Positions 42,679 through 51,356 are shown, counted from the first letter of the stretch. The stretch is DNA of 64,000 nt from an uncultured Oscillospiraceae bacterium (GCA_934448295.1 CAKSEY010000015.1:25318-89317), one strand, 5' to 3'. Notes: generated by a model not told the origin, from the letters alone. Numbers and translations: made by a program.

Positions 42679-44259
42679 TCAGATCATGCTGTCCTCCCAG
42701 CACTCGGGAGCCTCAAGACCGAAGATCTTGAGAACTGTCGGAGCAATGTTTGCAAGGCCGTACTTGTCGGACGGCTTGATCTCAAACTTCTGATCCTTGT
42801 CGTAGATGATGAAGGGAACGGGGTTCAGGGAGTGTGCAGTTCTTACCTGTATCTCGCCCTTCTTGTTCTTTTCAAGCATCTCGTCTGCGTTGCCGTGGTC
42901 GGCGGTGATGAGCATTGTAACTCCGCACTCGTCGCATACAGCCTTCAGGCGGGTAAGAGCAAGGTCAACGGACTCAACGCCGATAACCGTTGCGTCCATG
43001 TCGCCGGTGTGGCCTACCATGTCGCCGTTCGGGTAGTTGCAGCGCAGGAAGTCATACTTGCCGCTTCTGATGGCTTCAATGAGGCAGTCGGTGATCTCAG
43101 CGGACTTCATCCACGGGCGCTGATCGAATGTAACGTTATCGGACGGGATCTCGCGATAGGTTTCAAGCTCCTCGCTTACCTTGCCGCTGCGGTTGCCGTT
43201 CCAGAAATATGTTACATGGCCGTACTTCTGTGTCTCGGAGATAGCGTACTCGTTGTAGCCGTTCTTTACGAACACCTCTGTCATGGTGTTTGTGATCTCC
43301 GGAGGATTTACGAGGAAGCGTGCTGGGAGCTTCAGGTCGCCGTCATACTGGAGCATACCTGCGTAGCATACGTCGGGCTTCGGGCCTCTGTTGAAGTGGT
43401 CGAATTCAACCATGTCGAACGCCATGGAAAGCTCGATGGCACGGTCGCCGCGGAAGTTGAACAGAATTACGCTGTCGCCGTCAACGATCTTGCCTACCGG
43501 CTCGCCGTTCTCAGCGATAACGAACGCCGGGAGATCCTGGTCGCTTGCAACGCCGGTCTCAGCGCGGAGTGTGTTCAGCGCGTCCATAGCGTTTGCGAAC
43601 TGTCTGCCCTCGCCGCGAACGTGAGCGTTCCAGCCGCGCTCTACCATCGGCCAGTCAGCCTGATATCTGTCCATGGTGATCTTCATACGTCCGCCGCCGC
43701 TTGCGATCTTGCCGTCAAATGTGGCGTCGTTCAGCTCTGCGAACAGGTTCTCGAGCTGCTCGATATATATCTGCGCGGTCTGCGGAGGAACGTCACGGCC
43801 GTCAAGCAGCGCGTGTACTCTTACCTTGGAGATACCCTCGGACTTTGCCTTCTTTATCATGTTGAAGAGGTGCTTGATGTTAGAATGTACGTTGCCGTCA
43901 GAAAGCAGACCGATAAAGTGCATGGTGGAATTCTTGCTCTTTACGTTGGCAGCGAGCTCCTTCCACGCGTCGGAATCATACATCTTGCCGCTCTCAATGC
44001 TCTCGTTAACGAGCTTTGCGCCCTGGGAGTAGATCTGACCGCAGCCTATCGCATTGTGACCTACCTCGGAGTTGCCCATATCGTCGTCGGAGGGCAGACC
44101 TACCGCGTCGCCGTGAGCCTTGAGGCGGGTGTTCGGGCAGTTTGCCAGCATCCAGTCGAGGGTAGGCGTGCGAGCCTCGCCCACAGCGTCGCCGAGGTGG
44201 GTCTTGGAGAAGCCTACACCGTCCATAACTACCAGTAAAACAGGTTTTTTAGCCTTCAT
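42679..44259 (-). CDS. gpmI: 2,3-bisphosphoglycerate-independent phosphoglycerate mutase
   Basis: Interconverts 3- and 2-phosphoglycerate in glycolysis using two Mn2+ ions, 526 residues. The N-terminal metal site has VVMDGVGFS and the catalytic Ser is in DDMGNSEVGHNAIG. The inserted transferase domain (~80-300) includes HALLDGRDVPPQ. The C-terminal metal ligands are in NYPNGDMVGHTGD and TADHGNADEM. It is the last gene of pgk-tpiA-gpmI and is separated from tpiA by a hairpin. Confidence 0.97.
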   Translation of the reverse strand: MKAKKPVLLVVMDGVGFSKTHLGDAVGEARTPTLDWMLANCPNTRLKAHGDAVGLPSDDDMGNSEVGHNAIGCGQIYSQGAKLVNESIESGKMYDSDAWKELAANVKSKNSTMHFIGLLSDGNVHSNIKHLFNMIKKAKSEGISKVRVHALLDGRDVPPQTAQIYIEQLENLFAELNDATFDGKIASGGGRMKITMDRYQADWPMVERGWNAHVRGEGRQFANAMDALNTLRAETGVASDQDLPAFVIAENGEPVGKIVDGDSVILFNFRGDRAIELSMAFDMVEFDHFNRGPKPDVCYAGMLQYDGDLKLPARFLVNPPEITNTMTEVFVKNGYNEYAISETQKYGHVTYFWNGNRSGKVSEELETYREIPSDNVTFDQRPWMKSAEITDCLIEAIRSGKYDFLRCNYPNGDMVGHTGDMDATVIGVESVDLALTRLKAVCDECGVTMLITADHGNADEMLEKNKKGEIQVRTAHSLNPVPFIIYDKDQKFEIKPSDKYGLANIAPTVLKIFGLEAPECWEDSMI

Positions 44260-44291
44260 AGTTTGTTACTCCTTACTTTTGAGTTAAGAAT

Positions 44292-44317
44292 CGGGGCGGC
44301 GGAAATGCGCCGCCCCG
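44292..44317 (-). other. Intercistronic hairpin between tpiA and gpmI
   Basis: A 10-bp perfect GC-only stem CGGGGCGGCG/CGCCGCCCCG with a 6-base loop. No T run follows, so it probably sets relative mRNA stability of tpiA and gpmI rather than ending transcription. Confidence 0.6.
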
Positions 44318-44364
44318 TGGGAATATCATCAACGAATACCTGACCGGATCTCCGGTGCAGTATC

Positions 44365-45444
44365 TCAACCGTTAACTGCTGCGGTGATGATGGCTGTGAA
44401 ATCAGCAGCCTTCAGGGAAGCGCCGCCGATAAGACCGCCGTCAACGTTAGTCTTGGAGAGCAGCTCAGCCGCGTTCTTTGCGTTCATGGAGCCGCCGTAC
44501 TGAACTGTGATGGTCTCAGCAACGTCAGCGCCGTAGAGCTTAGCGAGCGTAGCACGGATAAATGCGCAAACCTCCTCAGCCTGGTCAGCGGTAGCGGTCT
44601 TGCCGGTGCCGATAGCCCATACAGGCTCGTAAGCGATAACGCACTTCTTGAGGTCGTCAGCGGAAATGCCGAAGAAATCAAGCTTGATCTGGCGCGCGAT
44701 AACTTCCTCGGTGATGTTGCACTCGCGCTCCCAGAGAAGCTCGCCTACGCATACGATGGGCTTAAGGCCGGCGGCGAGGGCAGCCTTGGTTCTCTTGTTT
44801 ACGGTCTCGTCGGTCTCAGCGAAGTACTGACGGCGCTCGGAGTGACCGAGTACAACGTACTCAACGCCCATCTCAGCCAGCATGTCAGCGGAGATCTCGC
44901 CGGTGAACGCGCCGCTCTTCTCAAAGTGGCAGTTCTCAGCGCCGATCTTGATGTTGGTGCCTGCTGTTGCAGCAAGCGCAGTCTCAAGATTTGTGAACGG
45001 TACGCACGCAACGATCTCAACGTCCTTAACGTCCGCTACCATCGGCTTCAGCTCCTCGAGGAGCGCCTTAGCCTCGGGACGGGTCTTGTTCATCTTCCAG
45101 TTGCCGGCAATGATTGCCTTTCTTACATTCTTCTTCATATTCATATTCTCCTTGTAGTTTTTCAGAAGCTCTTCCGCGGGAATGCCGTTTATCCGCATTC
45201 CGTCGAGCTTGCAGTCCGATATATCCACTCCTGAAAGGTCGCAGCCGGAAAGCTGCGCGCCGGACAGATTCACCATAGTGATTTCCGCGCCTTTCGCCGT
45301 GGATCTTGTGAGATTCATTCCGTCAAGATTCACAAGAGTGCCCTTGCATCCCTGGAGATCGCATTCAGACACGCTCCCGCGGAATCTGCTACTTGTTATT
45401 GAGCCTGAAATATCAAGCTCTTTTATCTGCTTTTCTTCTGCCAT
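44365..45444 (-). CDS. tpiA: Pentapeptide-repeat protein running in frame into triosephosphate isomerase
   Basis: A single open frame of 359 residues. Residues ~8-88 form a pentapeptide-repeat module (CDLQGCKGTLVNLDGMNL, MVNLSGAQLSGCDLSGVDIS) ending in INGIPAEELLKNY, the usual end of a free-standing repeat protein. From residue 103 the chain is a complete triosephosphate isomerase: GNWKMNKT, VVLGHSERR with the catalytic His, and AYEPVWAIGTGKTA with the catalytic Glu. AAGGAG (45148-45153) sits nine bases before the ATG of residue 103 (45138), so a separate 257-residue isomerase can be made from inside the frame (44365-45138). Both products are possible. The start at 45444 has GAGG upstream. 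Confidence 0.93.
   Translation of the reverse strand: MAEEKQIKELDISGSITSSRFRGSVSECDLQGCKGTLVNLDGMNLTRSTAKGAEITMVNLSGAQLSGCDLSGVDISDCKLDGMRINGIPAEELLKNYKENMNMKKNVRKAIIAGNWKMNKTRPEAKALLEELKPMVADVKDVEIVACVPFTNLETALAATAGTNIKIGAENCHFEKSGAFTGEISADMLAEMGVEYVVLGHSERRQYFAETDETVNKRTKAALAAGLKPIVCVGELLWERECNITEEVIARQIKLDFFGISADDLKKCVIAYEPVWAIGTGKTATADQAEEVCAFIRATLAKLYGADVAETITVQYGGSMNAKNAAELLSKTNVDGGLIGGASLKAADFTAIITAAVNG
45138..45153 (-). promoter_or_regulatory. Internal ribosome binding site and start of the isomerase part
   Basis: AAGGAG at 45148-45153, nine bases before ATG at 45138 and three bases before ATG at 45144. The spacing favours 45138. The site lies within codons for Lys-Glu of the fused frame. 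Confidence 0.75.
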
Positions 45445-45480
45445 GGATATACCTCAAAAATGTCCTTGTAAACGACCATA

Positions 45481-45504
45481 GGCGGATACCCGGAGGTACC
45501 CGCC
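45481..45504 (-). other. Intercistronic hairpin between pgk and the pentapeptide-tpiA gene
   Basis: A 10-base arm pair GGCGGATACC/GGTACCCGCC with one mismatch, between the pgk stop and the next start. It is followed by a mixed sequence without a T run. Confidence 0.5.
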
Positions 45505-45518
45505 GCGTTTGTCAGAAA

Positions 45519-46736
45519 TTACTTATCCTGAATAGCGTCGATGCCGGGCAGACCCTTGCCTTCGAGGTATTCGAGGGAAGCGCCGCCGCCGGTGGAGATG
45601 TGGCTCATCTTGTCGGCATAGCCGAGGTTGATAGCCGCTGTTGCGGAGTCGCCGCCGCCGATGATGGTGGTAGCGTCTGCTGCTGCGAGAGCCTCGCAAA
45701 CTGCAACTGTACCCTTCTTAAGAACAGGGTTCTCAAATACGCCCATCGGGCCGTTCCATACAACGGTCTTAGCTGTCTTTGCAGCCTCTGCGAACAGCTC
45801 CATTGTCTTGGGGCCGATATCAAGACCCATCATGTCAGCCGGGATCTTGTCGGAATCAACAACGGAAACCTCGATCGGAGCGTCGATAGGATCAGGGAAT
45901 GCCTTAGCGATAGTTGTATCAACAGGGAGAAGCAGCTTCTTGCCGAGCTTCTCAGCCTTCTCTATCATCTGCTTGCAGTAGTCGATCTTCTCATCGTCAA
46001 CGAGAGATGTGCCGACCTCGTAGCCCTTAGCCTTGAGGAATGTGTAAGCCATACCGCCGCCGATGATAAGTGTGTCGCACTTCTCCAGCAGGTTGGAGAT
46101 AACGTTCAGCTTGTCGGCAACCTTAGCGCCGCCGAGGATAGCAACGAACGGGCGAACAGGGTTCTCAACAGCGTTGCCGAGGAACTCGATCTCCTTGTTC
46201 ATCAGGTAGCCGACAGCGGTCTCCTTAACGAACTTGGTAACGCCGACTGTGGAAGCGTGCGCTCTGTGGGAGGAACCGAAAGCGTCCATTACGAAAATGC
46301 CGTCGGTGAGGTCTGCCAGCTCCTTGCTGAACTCCTCGCCGTTCTTGGTCTCCTCTGCGCCGCGGAAACGTGTGTTCTCGAGAACAACGATCTCGCCGTC
46401 CTTCATCTCGGCAACAGCCTTCTTTGCGATGTCGCCTGTTACCTTGTCGTCCTTGGCGAATACTACCTTTGTATTTACAAGCTCAGCAAGTCTTTCAGCG
46501 GCAGCCTTGAGGGAGAACTTCTCCTCCGGACCGTTCTTCGGCTTGCCGAGGTGAGAGCAGAGAATTACCTTTGCGCCGTTCTCAACCAGCTTATTGATGG
46601 TGGGAAGAGCTGCGGTGATTCTGTTGTCGTTAGTGATCTTGCCGTCCTTCATCGGTACGTTGAAGTCAACGCGGACAAGCACCTTCTTGCCCTTTACATT
46701 CAGATCCTCAACATTCTTCTTGTTCAGTTTGCTCAT
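45519..46736 (-). CDS. pgk: Phosphoglycerate kinase
   Basis: Makes ATP from 1,3-bisphosphoglycerate in glycolysis, 405 residues. The N-terminal motif is KVLVRVDFNVPMKDG, the substrate-binding region includes SHLGKPK and ENTRFRGAEETKN, and the nucleotide site has the motifs WNGPMGVFE and IIGGGDSATA. It is the first gene of the glycolytic operon with its own promoter at 46802-46830. Confidence 0.98.
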   Translation of the reverse strand: MSKLNKKNVEDLNVKGKKVLVRVDFNVPMKDGKITNDNRITAALPTINKLVENGAKVILCSHLGKPKNGPEEKFSLKAAAERLAELVNTKVVFAKDDKVTGDIAKKAVAEMKDGEIVVLENTRFRGAEETKNGEEFSKELADLTDGIFVMDAFGSSHRAHASTVGVTKFVKETAVGYLMNKEIEFLGNAVENPVRPFVAILGGAKVADKLNVISNLLEKCDTLIIGGGMAYTFLKAKGYEVGTSLVDDEKIDYCKQMIEKAEKLGKKLLLPVDTTIAKAFPDPIDAPIEVSVVDSDKIPADMMGLDIGPKTMELFAEAAKTAKTVVWNGPMGVFENPVLKKGTVAVCEALAAADATTIIGGGDSATAAINLGYADKMSHISTGGGASLEYLEGKGLPGIDAIQDK

Positions 46737-46801
46737 TGTTATTATTTCCTTTCATAATGAAAATATTGAACATACTAAAGGCATAAAAGCCCTCTATTTC
46801 T

Positions 46802-46830
46802 ATTTTACTATATTTCAGTAAAATTTGCAA
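46802..46830 (-). promoter_or_regulatory. Promoter of the pgk-tpiA-gpmI operon
   Basis: -35 TTGCAA (46825-46830), 17-base spacer and -10 TAAAAT (46802-46807), with a 60-base leader before pgk. Confidence 0.7.
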
Positions 46831-46873
46831 GTCCTTTTTTATATATTTTCTGATATTTTTGTACATGCCCCGT

Positions 46874-47260
46874 TCAGGAGGCGTTTCCGGGGATATCAGA
46901 GCACCCTGCCGCGCGCCGGAATGTATCCTCGTAGCGCCTTGCCTGCGCCAGCAGCTCCGGGATTTCCGCCGTGCTGCGGCTTTCAGCGCCGGCGCATATT
47001 TTAACGTAGATATCGAAAAGGGGTACAAGCGCCAGGTTCCCGGCGGAGCCTTTCAGCGTATGGGCGCAGTTGTACACGCCCTGCCAGTCGGCGGCTGCCG
47101 CAAGCTCCTCCAGCCTGGTTATGTTGTCGGATCTGAAATACAGCAGCAGGCACTTTTCGTAGAGCTGCCCCATTCCTGCAAAGCGCTCGTCTGCGGCTTT
47201 TAGGTCAAGCCCCGCCGCGCTGAGCGCACTGAAATCTATCCTGCACCCCTCCGTGTTCAT
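46874..47260 (-). CDS. Stand-alone histidine phosphotransfer (Hpt) domain protein
   Basis: A 128-residue all-helical protein of the Hpt family. The phosphorylatable His is residue 67 in the motif NCAHTLKGSAGNLAL, which is close to the classic H-x-L-K-G-S-x-x-N/G pattern. Hpt proteins relay phosphate between a hybrid kinase and a response regulator; neither is encoded in this window. The start at 47260 overlaps the stop of the upstream gene by four bases (ATGA), so it is translationally coupled to the LOTUS/DUF3825 gene. A longer frame opening further upstream is not family-like. Confidence 0.88.
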   Translation of the reverse strand: MNTEGCRIDFSALSAAGLDLKAADERFAGMGQLYEKCLLLYFRSDNITRLEELAAAADWQGVYNCAHTLKGSAGNLALVPLFDIYVKICAGAESRSTAEIPELLAQARRYEDTFRRAAGCSDIPGNAS

Positions 47261-49443
47261 TCCTCTGATTCCTCCTCGGACTGCCCCGTGCGTACGCCTG
47301 TGGTGAGCCATTCGCTGTTGAGCTGGCACAGCAGGCGCGCGTCAATATACGCCTGACCGAGCGTCAGTATCGTCTGACCCTGATAGTTCCCAGAGGGAGT
47401 CTGCTCGACCACCAGCGCGATGTCCGGCTCCTCCTCGTCGGTGAGGCAGAGCGGCAGCATCAGCGACATGGAATTGCGCTTGGGATAGTAGGACGGTATC
47501 GCGGTCTTGTAGTTGCGGGTGACCCGCTTTCTTGCAAGCTCGATGGAATCCTTTATGCGGTTCTGAATGCGCACGAAAAGCCTGTTGTTGTCGGTGAGTA
47601 TCTGCCTTAGCTGCTCGTACAGCTCGCGCTTGCGGAAGTTATCCTGAGCGGTGCGCAGCTCCGAAACGATATCGGCGGCCTCGCGGCAGTCCGTGAACTG
47701 CTCTGAAAGGAACTGCAGCGGCAGGCGGTCGGCGTTGTCGATGATTATATGGTCGAAATCCGTCAGGAGCTGTCTGTTTACGTCAAAGAAGAGCTGCTCT
47801 CCGCGCTCAAAATAGCACGGCGGCTGCGGCAGCGGGCTGAAATAGTTCACTATCTGCTTGCCGAGGGTGCGGTTCGCCGCAGTGCAGAATCCCGCGAACT
47901 TCCACTCGGTCTCGCAGCCCGGGTCGTTCGGCGTAAAGCAGGCGTAGATATCGTCGTAGTGCTTATCCACAAGCCCGGTGTTGAAGCACGCGAACTGCCT
48001 GTCGTCCGATATGCACACCTTGTTCTCCCGCGTAAGTCGGTAGAACGTGTACTTTATATACTGTATGAGGATATGATAATCCCTGCGCTGAGAGCCTGCA
48101 AAGTCCCAGCTTTCCGGAACTGCCTTTTCCGCCAGCTCCGTCAGGAACGCGCTCCAGCTTCCTAGGAACGCGAAATTTTCAAGCCGCCTGCCCGGCTGCA
48201 CCCCGCGCGGCTCTCTGCCGCGGATCTGCGTGTCCACGAAATTCAGGAACCACGGCTGCCTGCCCTCGTATGTGGAGGGCTTCAGCGTGAGCTCCACGGG
48301 AGTGCCGTCGGAGCGCTTCCAGCGGCAGGGGAATATCATCTTGCCATCGTAAAAGCGCACTGCGCCGTCCGCCCTGGCCTTGTCGAAATCTTCTGCGAGA
48401 TCCGTGTGCAGGTCGCTTATATCACGACGCACGCCGCTGTTTTCCAGGAACTGAATGAGTATCCCGAGGGGCTTCTGCGGAAGATAGCAGAAATCCTCCA
48501 GGCTGCCCGCCGGTATTTCGCCGGAGCGCTGCGCGGTTTCGCCCGTGTGCGCCGCAGGCTGGTACGCTGCCGCCTGGTAATCCGGAGACCTGTGCAGAGT
48601 TACCATTATCTGGGGAACTCCCCCGAGAACTATGTCTGTCATTTCAAGGTAATCCATCTGCGCCAGCAGGTCTTTCATCTTCATGAAGCCGAATTTCGCC
48701 CGGTCGATATGGTTATCCGTCAGCAGCTTGCTGACCGCCGCCATATGCTGCGGCACGTCAAACGGGAACGCCCCGCTGAGCAGGCGGTATATCTCCGCCT
48801 TAACGCTCTGGCTGACCTCTGCGGGGGGAGCGGCGGCGCGGTGTCTCGGAACGAATTCGCCGTCGCGTATCTCGGTCTTTTCAAACGAGAAGTACAGGCT
48901 CTTGCCCCTGGGGCTGATGTTCTTGGTGATTATTCCGTTGACCTGGAAGCCGTCGGCGCAGCAGCCTATCCTGAAAATATATCTGTCCTCGCGGATTATC
49001 AGCTTGCCCGCGTCGCGCTCCCTTGCGAAGCTGTCGTATATCTCCTGCTTCATCTCCTGGACGCTCAGCCCCCAGCCCATGACCTTGGTCAGCGCATAGA
49101 GCGACTGCTGAGACATCTCGATTATGTCGTCGTTAAGTATGATGTTCTTGTTGCCGAAAAAGCTGTCCGCAGGGTGGGCGGTGTCGTTCGGCCTGCCATG
49201 CCAGCGGCGCACTATCACATAGTTTTCCGCATTGTAATACGGAGTGCCGAACAGCTCCGGCGCCTGCCTTATCAGCTCGTGGAAATCGCTGACGCCCAGC
49301 TTTTCCATTGTCCAGCCGTTTGTCGCCAGCCATTCCTCTATTCTTGAAATGCGGTATATTCCCTCGTCAGGGAACTGCTTTGCAATGCAGTTTCCAAGTT
49401 CTTCTATATTATTCTTGTCAAACACGGATAAATCCTTTCTCAT
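47257..49443 (-). CDS. LOTUS/OST-HTH-like and DUF3825-like protein of unknown function
   Basis: A 728-residue soluble protein. Residues ~25-70 (YRISRIEEWLATNGWTMEKL) and ~208-275 (FGFMKMKDLLAQMDYLEM) each have the winged-helix pattern of LOTUS/OST-HTH domains, which bind RNA or partner proteins. Residues ~320-400 form an unassigned alpha/beta segment. Residues ~421-720 match my memory of DUF3825, starting LENFAFLGSWSAFLTELAEK and containing ACFNTGLVDKHYDDIYACF. There is no nuclease or helicase motif I can see. It overlaps both neighbours by four bases. An RNA-directed role is inferred from the LOTUS-like parts only. Confidence 0.7.
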   Translation of the reverse strand: MRKDLSVFDKNNIEELGNCIAKQFPDEGIYRISRIEEWLATNGWTMEKLGVSDFHELIRQAPELFGTPYYNAENYVIVRRWHGRPNDTAHPADSFFGNKNIILNDDIIEMSQQSLYALTKVMGWGLSVQEMKQEIYDSFARERDAGKLIIREDRYIFRIGCCADGFQVNGIITKNISPRGKSLYFSFEKTEIRDGEFVPRHRAAAPPAEVSQSVKAEIYRLLSGAFPFDVPQHMAAVSKLLTDNHIDRAKFGFMKMKDLLAQMDYLEMTDIVLGGVPQIMVTLHRSPDYQAAAYQPAAHTGETAQRSGEIPAGSLEDFCYLPQKPLGILIQFLENSGVRRDISDLHTDLAEDFDKARADGAVRFYDGKMIFPCRWKRSDGTPVELTLKPSTYEGRQPWFLNFVDTQIRGREPRGVQPGRRLENFAFLGSWSAFLTELAEKAVPESWDFAGSQRRDYHILIQYIKYTFYRLTRENKVCISDDRQFACFNTGLVDKHYDDIYACFTPNDPGCETEWKFAGFCTAANRTLGKQIVNYFSPLPQPPCYFERGEQLFFDVNRQLLTDFDHIIIDNADRLPLQFLSEQFTDCREAADIVSELRTAQDNFRKRELYEQLRQILTDNNRLFVRIQNRIKDSIELARKRVTRNYKTAIPSYYPKRNSMSLMLPLCLTDEEEPDIALVVEQTPSGNYQGQTILTLGQAYIDARLLCQLNSEWLTTGVRTGQSEEESEE

Positions 49444-50540
49444 TGAATGATCTGTTCATCTGCGACCTCCGCTGAAGCTTCTGCGGAAACCTCGGCGGAA
49501 ATGTCGCCCATATCCTGAATATAATCAAAATCCTCAAAGTAATAATAATTGACCAGCCCCTCAAGCTCGGTGACGCTTCTGTCCTGCTGGAACAGTCCCT
49601 CCACGTCAAGGCTGAAACTCGTGAGCCTTGTTTCAGAGCTGAAACGGTAATTCATGACGGGTATTTCCATCGTATCGTACGCGTCCATGACCCGGCGGCA
49701 TTCCTCTGCGAATTCCCGGGGGTTCTTATAGGAACCGTCAAAAACCACTGCGATGTCCACGCGGTCGCCCTGGGTCAGCGCTCCGGAGCCGTCGTTTTCC
49801 GGCGAAGTCTGGACGTTTACCGTCAGCGTGAATATATCCGCCGCATGGCGAAGCGCCGAATAGCTTTTCTCGTAGATATCCTCCGCCGCTATGCGCCCGA
49901 TGCGCTCCTCGCGTATCTCGTTATACGAGCGGTCGAGCGAAGCCGCGAGAATACAGCTCCCGGCGACTATCGCCGCCGTTATCAGGGTGCAGGGGATATT
50001 CACCCGCAGCCTTTTTCCAGGGAGAACCCAGCCCAGCAGCAGCTCCAGCCCAAGGAACACCGCCGCAGCCGGCGAGAGCCTGGCTATCAGCATATAGTCA
50101 CCGCCGCCGGATACCAGCACGCACAGGGTCACTATCCCAAGGAATATCAGCGTCAGGGCAAGGGTCACCATTCCCGCGCCCTTCTGCGTAGACTTAACTA
50201 TGTAACGCCCCAGGTTGAAACTGCGTTTTCTGACGTGCTGCCTGTGCTCCGGCTCGGCGGTATTCCTGCGCAGCACCTCGTCAAGCGCCGAAAGTATCTC
50301 CCGGTCGCGCCGGGTCATTTCCTCCTGCGCCGCCTCAGCCTGCTGTATCAGCTCCTCCGGCGGCTGTATATAGTCCTCTGCGGCCGCGGGCTGCTCAGGC
50401 TCGTCCGGCGGCTGACCGGCGGGTTCCGTCCGCTCCTCCGCCCCGGCGCCGGAAATAAACTGCGCCGAGAACTGCACCGAGGCGCTGTATTCCTCGGATA
50501 CCTCCTGCGGGTCCTCCTTTTCTTTTACAGGCGCTGACAT
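49440..50540 (-). CDS. Membrane protein, first gene of the LOTUS/DUF3825-Hpt operon
   Basis: A 366-residue protein I cannot assign to a family. Residues 1-85 are acidic and Pro/Glu/Ala-rich and probably disordered. A basic segment (~95-118) precedes three transmembrane helices at about 122-143, 150-172 and 180-202. Residues ~203-345 form a domain, probably outside the membrane, with VDIAVVFDGSYKNPREFAEE. The C-terminus is Ala/Glu/Ser-rich (SAEVSAEASAEVADEQ). It overlaps the following gene by four bases. The promoter lies at 50609-50637. Confidence 0.7.
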   Translation of the reverse strand: MSAPVKEKEDPQEVSEEYSASVQFSAQFISGAGAEERTEPAGQPPDEPEQPAAAEDYIQPPEELIQQAEAAQEEMTRRDREILSALDEVLRRNTAEPEHRQHVRKRSFNLGRYIVKSTQKGAGMVTLALTLIFLGIVTLCVLVSGGGDYMLIARLSPAAAVFLGLELLLGWVLPGKRLRVNIPCTLITAAIVAGSCILAASLDRSYNEIREERIGRIAAEDIYEKSYSALRHAADIFTLTVNVQTSPENDGSGALTQGDRVDIAVVFDGSYKNPREFAEECRRVMDAYDTMEIPVMNYRFSSETRLTSFSLDVEGLFQQDRSVTELEGLVNYYYFEDFDYIQDMGDISAEVSAEASAEVADEQIIQ

Positions 50541-50608
50541 ATGACCTCCTTTCCTTCTGGCAGCGGCTTAAATGATCTGCCGCCGCCTTTCAATTTCCAG
50601 CTTATTCC

Positions 50609-50637
50609 ATTATAGTGCATCATAATTATATTGTCAA
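50609..50637 (-). promoter_or_regulatory. Promoter of the membrane protein-LOTUS/DUF3825-Hpt operon
   Basis: Perfect -35 TTGACA (50632-50637), 17-base spacer and perfect -10 TATAAT (50609-50614) on the minus strand, 69 bases upstream of the first ATG. Confidence 0.9.
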
Positions 50638-50682
50638 CAGTAAAAATAACGCTATTTGTCATATTATGCCAGAACATAATAT

Positions 50683-50713
50683 ATCCCCTGCCCCGGGTGG
50701 CGGAGCGGGGGAT
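50683..50713 (-). terminator. Terminator of pduL
   Basis: A 9-bp stem ATCCCCTGC/GCGGGGGAT with one G-U pair just after the stop codon, followed by ATATATTATGTT on the minus strand. Confidence 0.72.
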
Positions 50714-50721
50714 AAGCGGGA

Positions 50722-51306
50722 TCAGAGCTCCTTTATGATGGTGCCCATAAGCCCGGGAACTGCGCTGATGGCGTTGGACTCGTCAGTGTCGATGTGCATA
50801 GCGTCAGCGAACTTCTCGCTCACGCGGATAACAACATCGCCAAGAATGGCGTTTCTGCCGTTGGTGTTGGTCTTTACCCACACGATGTCCTTGTTCTTTA
50901 CGCCGAGCTTCTCAGCGGTCTCAGGGGTGAGGTGAATGTGGCGCTTTGCAACGATAACGCCCTCCTTGATGGTGACCTCGCCTGCGGGGCCTCTCAGGGT
51001 ACATCCCGGGGTGCCCGCGATGTCGCCGCTCTCGCGGATATCAATGCCGAGACCAATGGAACGCGCGTCGGTGGCGGAAAGCTCTACCTGGTCGGCGGGG
51101 CGTACCGGGCCGAGAATGCTGACGTTTGCAAGCTCCTTCTTGGGGCCTACTACGGTAACGCGCTGCTCGCTGGCGAACTGTCCGGGCTGGGAAAGATCCT
51201 TCTTCTTGGTGAGCTGGGCGCCCTTGCCGAAGAGAGCCTCCAGGGTCTCCTGGGTAACATGAACGTGTCTTGCCGAGGTTTCGATAAGTACTTCGTTGTC
51301 TGCCAT
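50722..51306 (-). CDS. pduL: Phosphate acyltransferase PduL-type
   Basis: Converts acyl-CoA (acetyl- or propionyl-CoA) and phosphate to the acyl phosphate, for ATP formation with acetate or propionate kinase. It has 194 residues. The Zn-binding motifs SARHVHVT and AKRHIHLT are both present, and the two beta-barrel halves repeat the pattern with VSILGPVRPADQVELS. There is no N-terminal microcompartment-targeting helix and no pdu/eut shell gene nearby, so it is probably a free cytoplasmic phosphotransacetylase. It has its own promoter and terminator. Confidence 0.9.
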   Translation of the reverse strand: MADNEVLIETSARHVHVTQETLEALFGKGAQLTKKKDLSQPGQFASEQRVTVVGPKKELANVSILGPVRPADQVELSATDARSIGLGIDIRESGDIAGTPGCTLRGPAGEVTIKEGVIVAKRHIHLTPETAEKLGVKNKDIVWVKTNTNGRNAILGDVVIRVSEKFADAMHIDTDESNAISAVPGLMGTIIKEL

Positions 51307-51356
51307 TTTTGATTTCCTCCGAAAAAAGATTTCAACGGAATAACCGTTCTGAGAAC

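Noticed and set aside
42610..44238. Long open frame (542 codons) on the plus strand opposite gpmI
   Set aside because: gpmI on the minus strand has all catalytic motifs; the antisense frame is an artefact of GC-rich codon use and has no ribosome binding site or family features.
47261..47329. N-terminal extension of the Hpt gene by 23 codons
   Set aside because: It lies inside the upstream gene, is basic and unlike Hpt, and the ATGA overlap at 47257-47260 marks the natural start.
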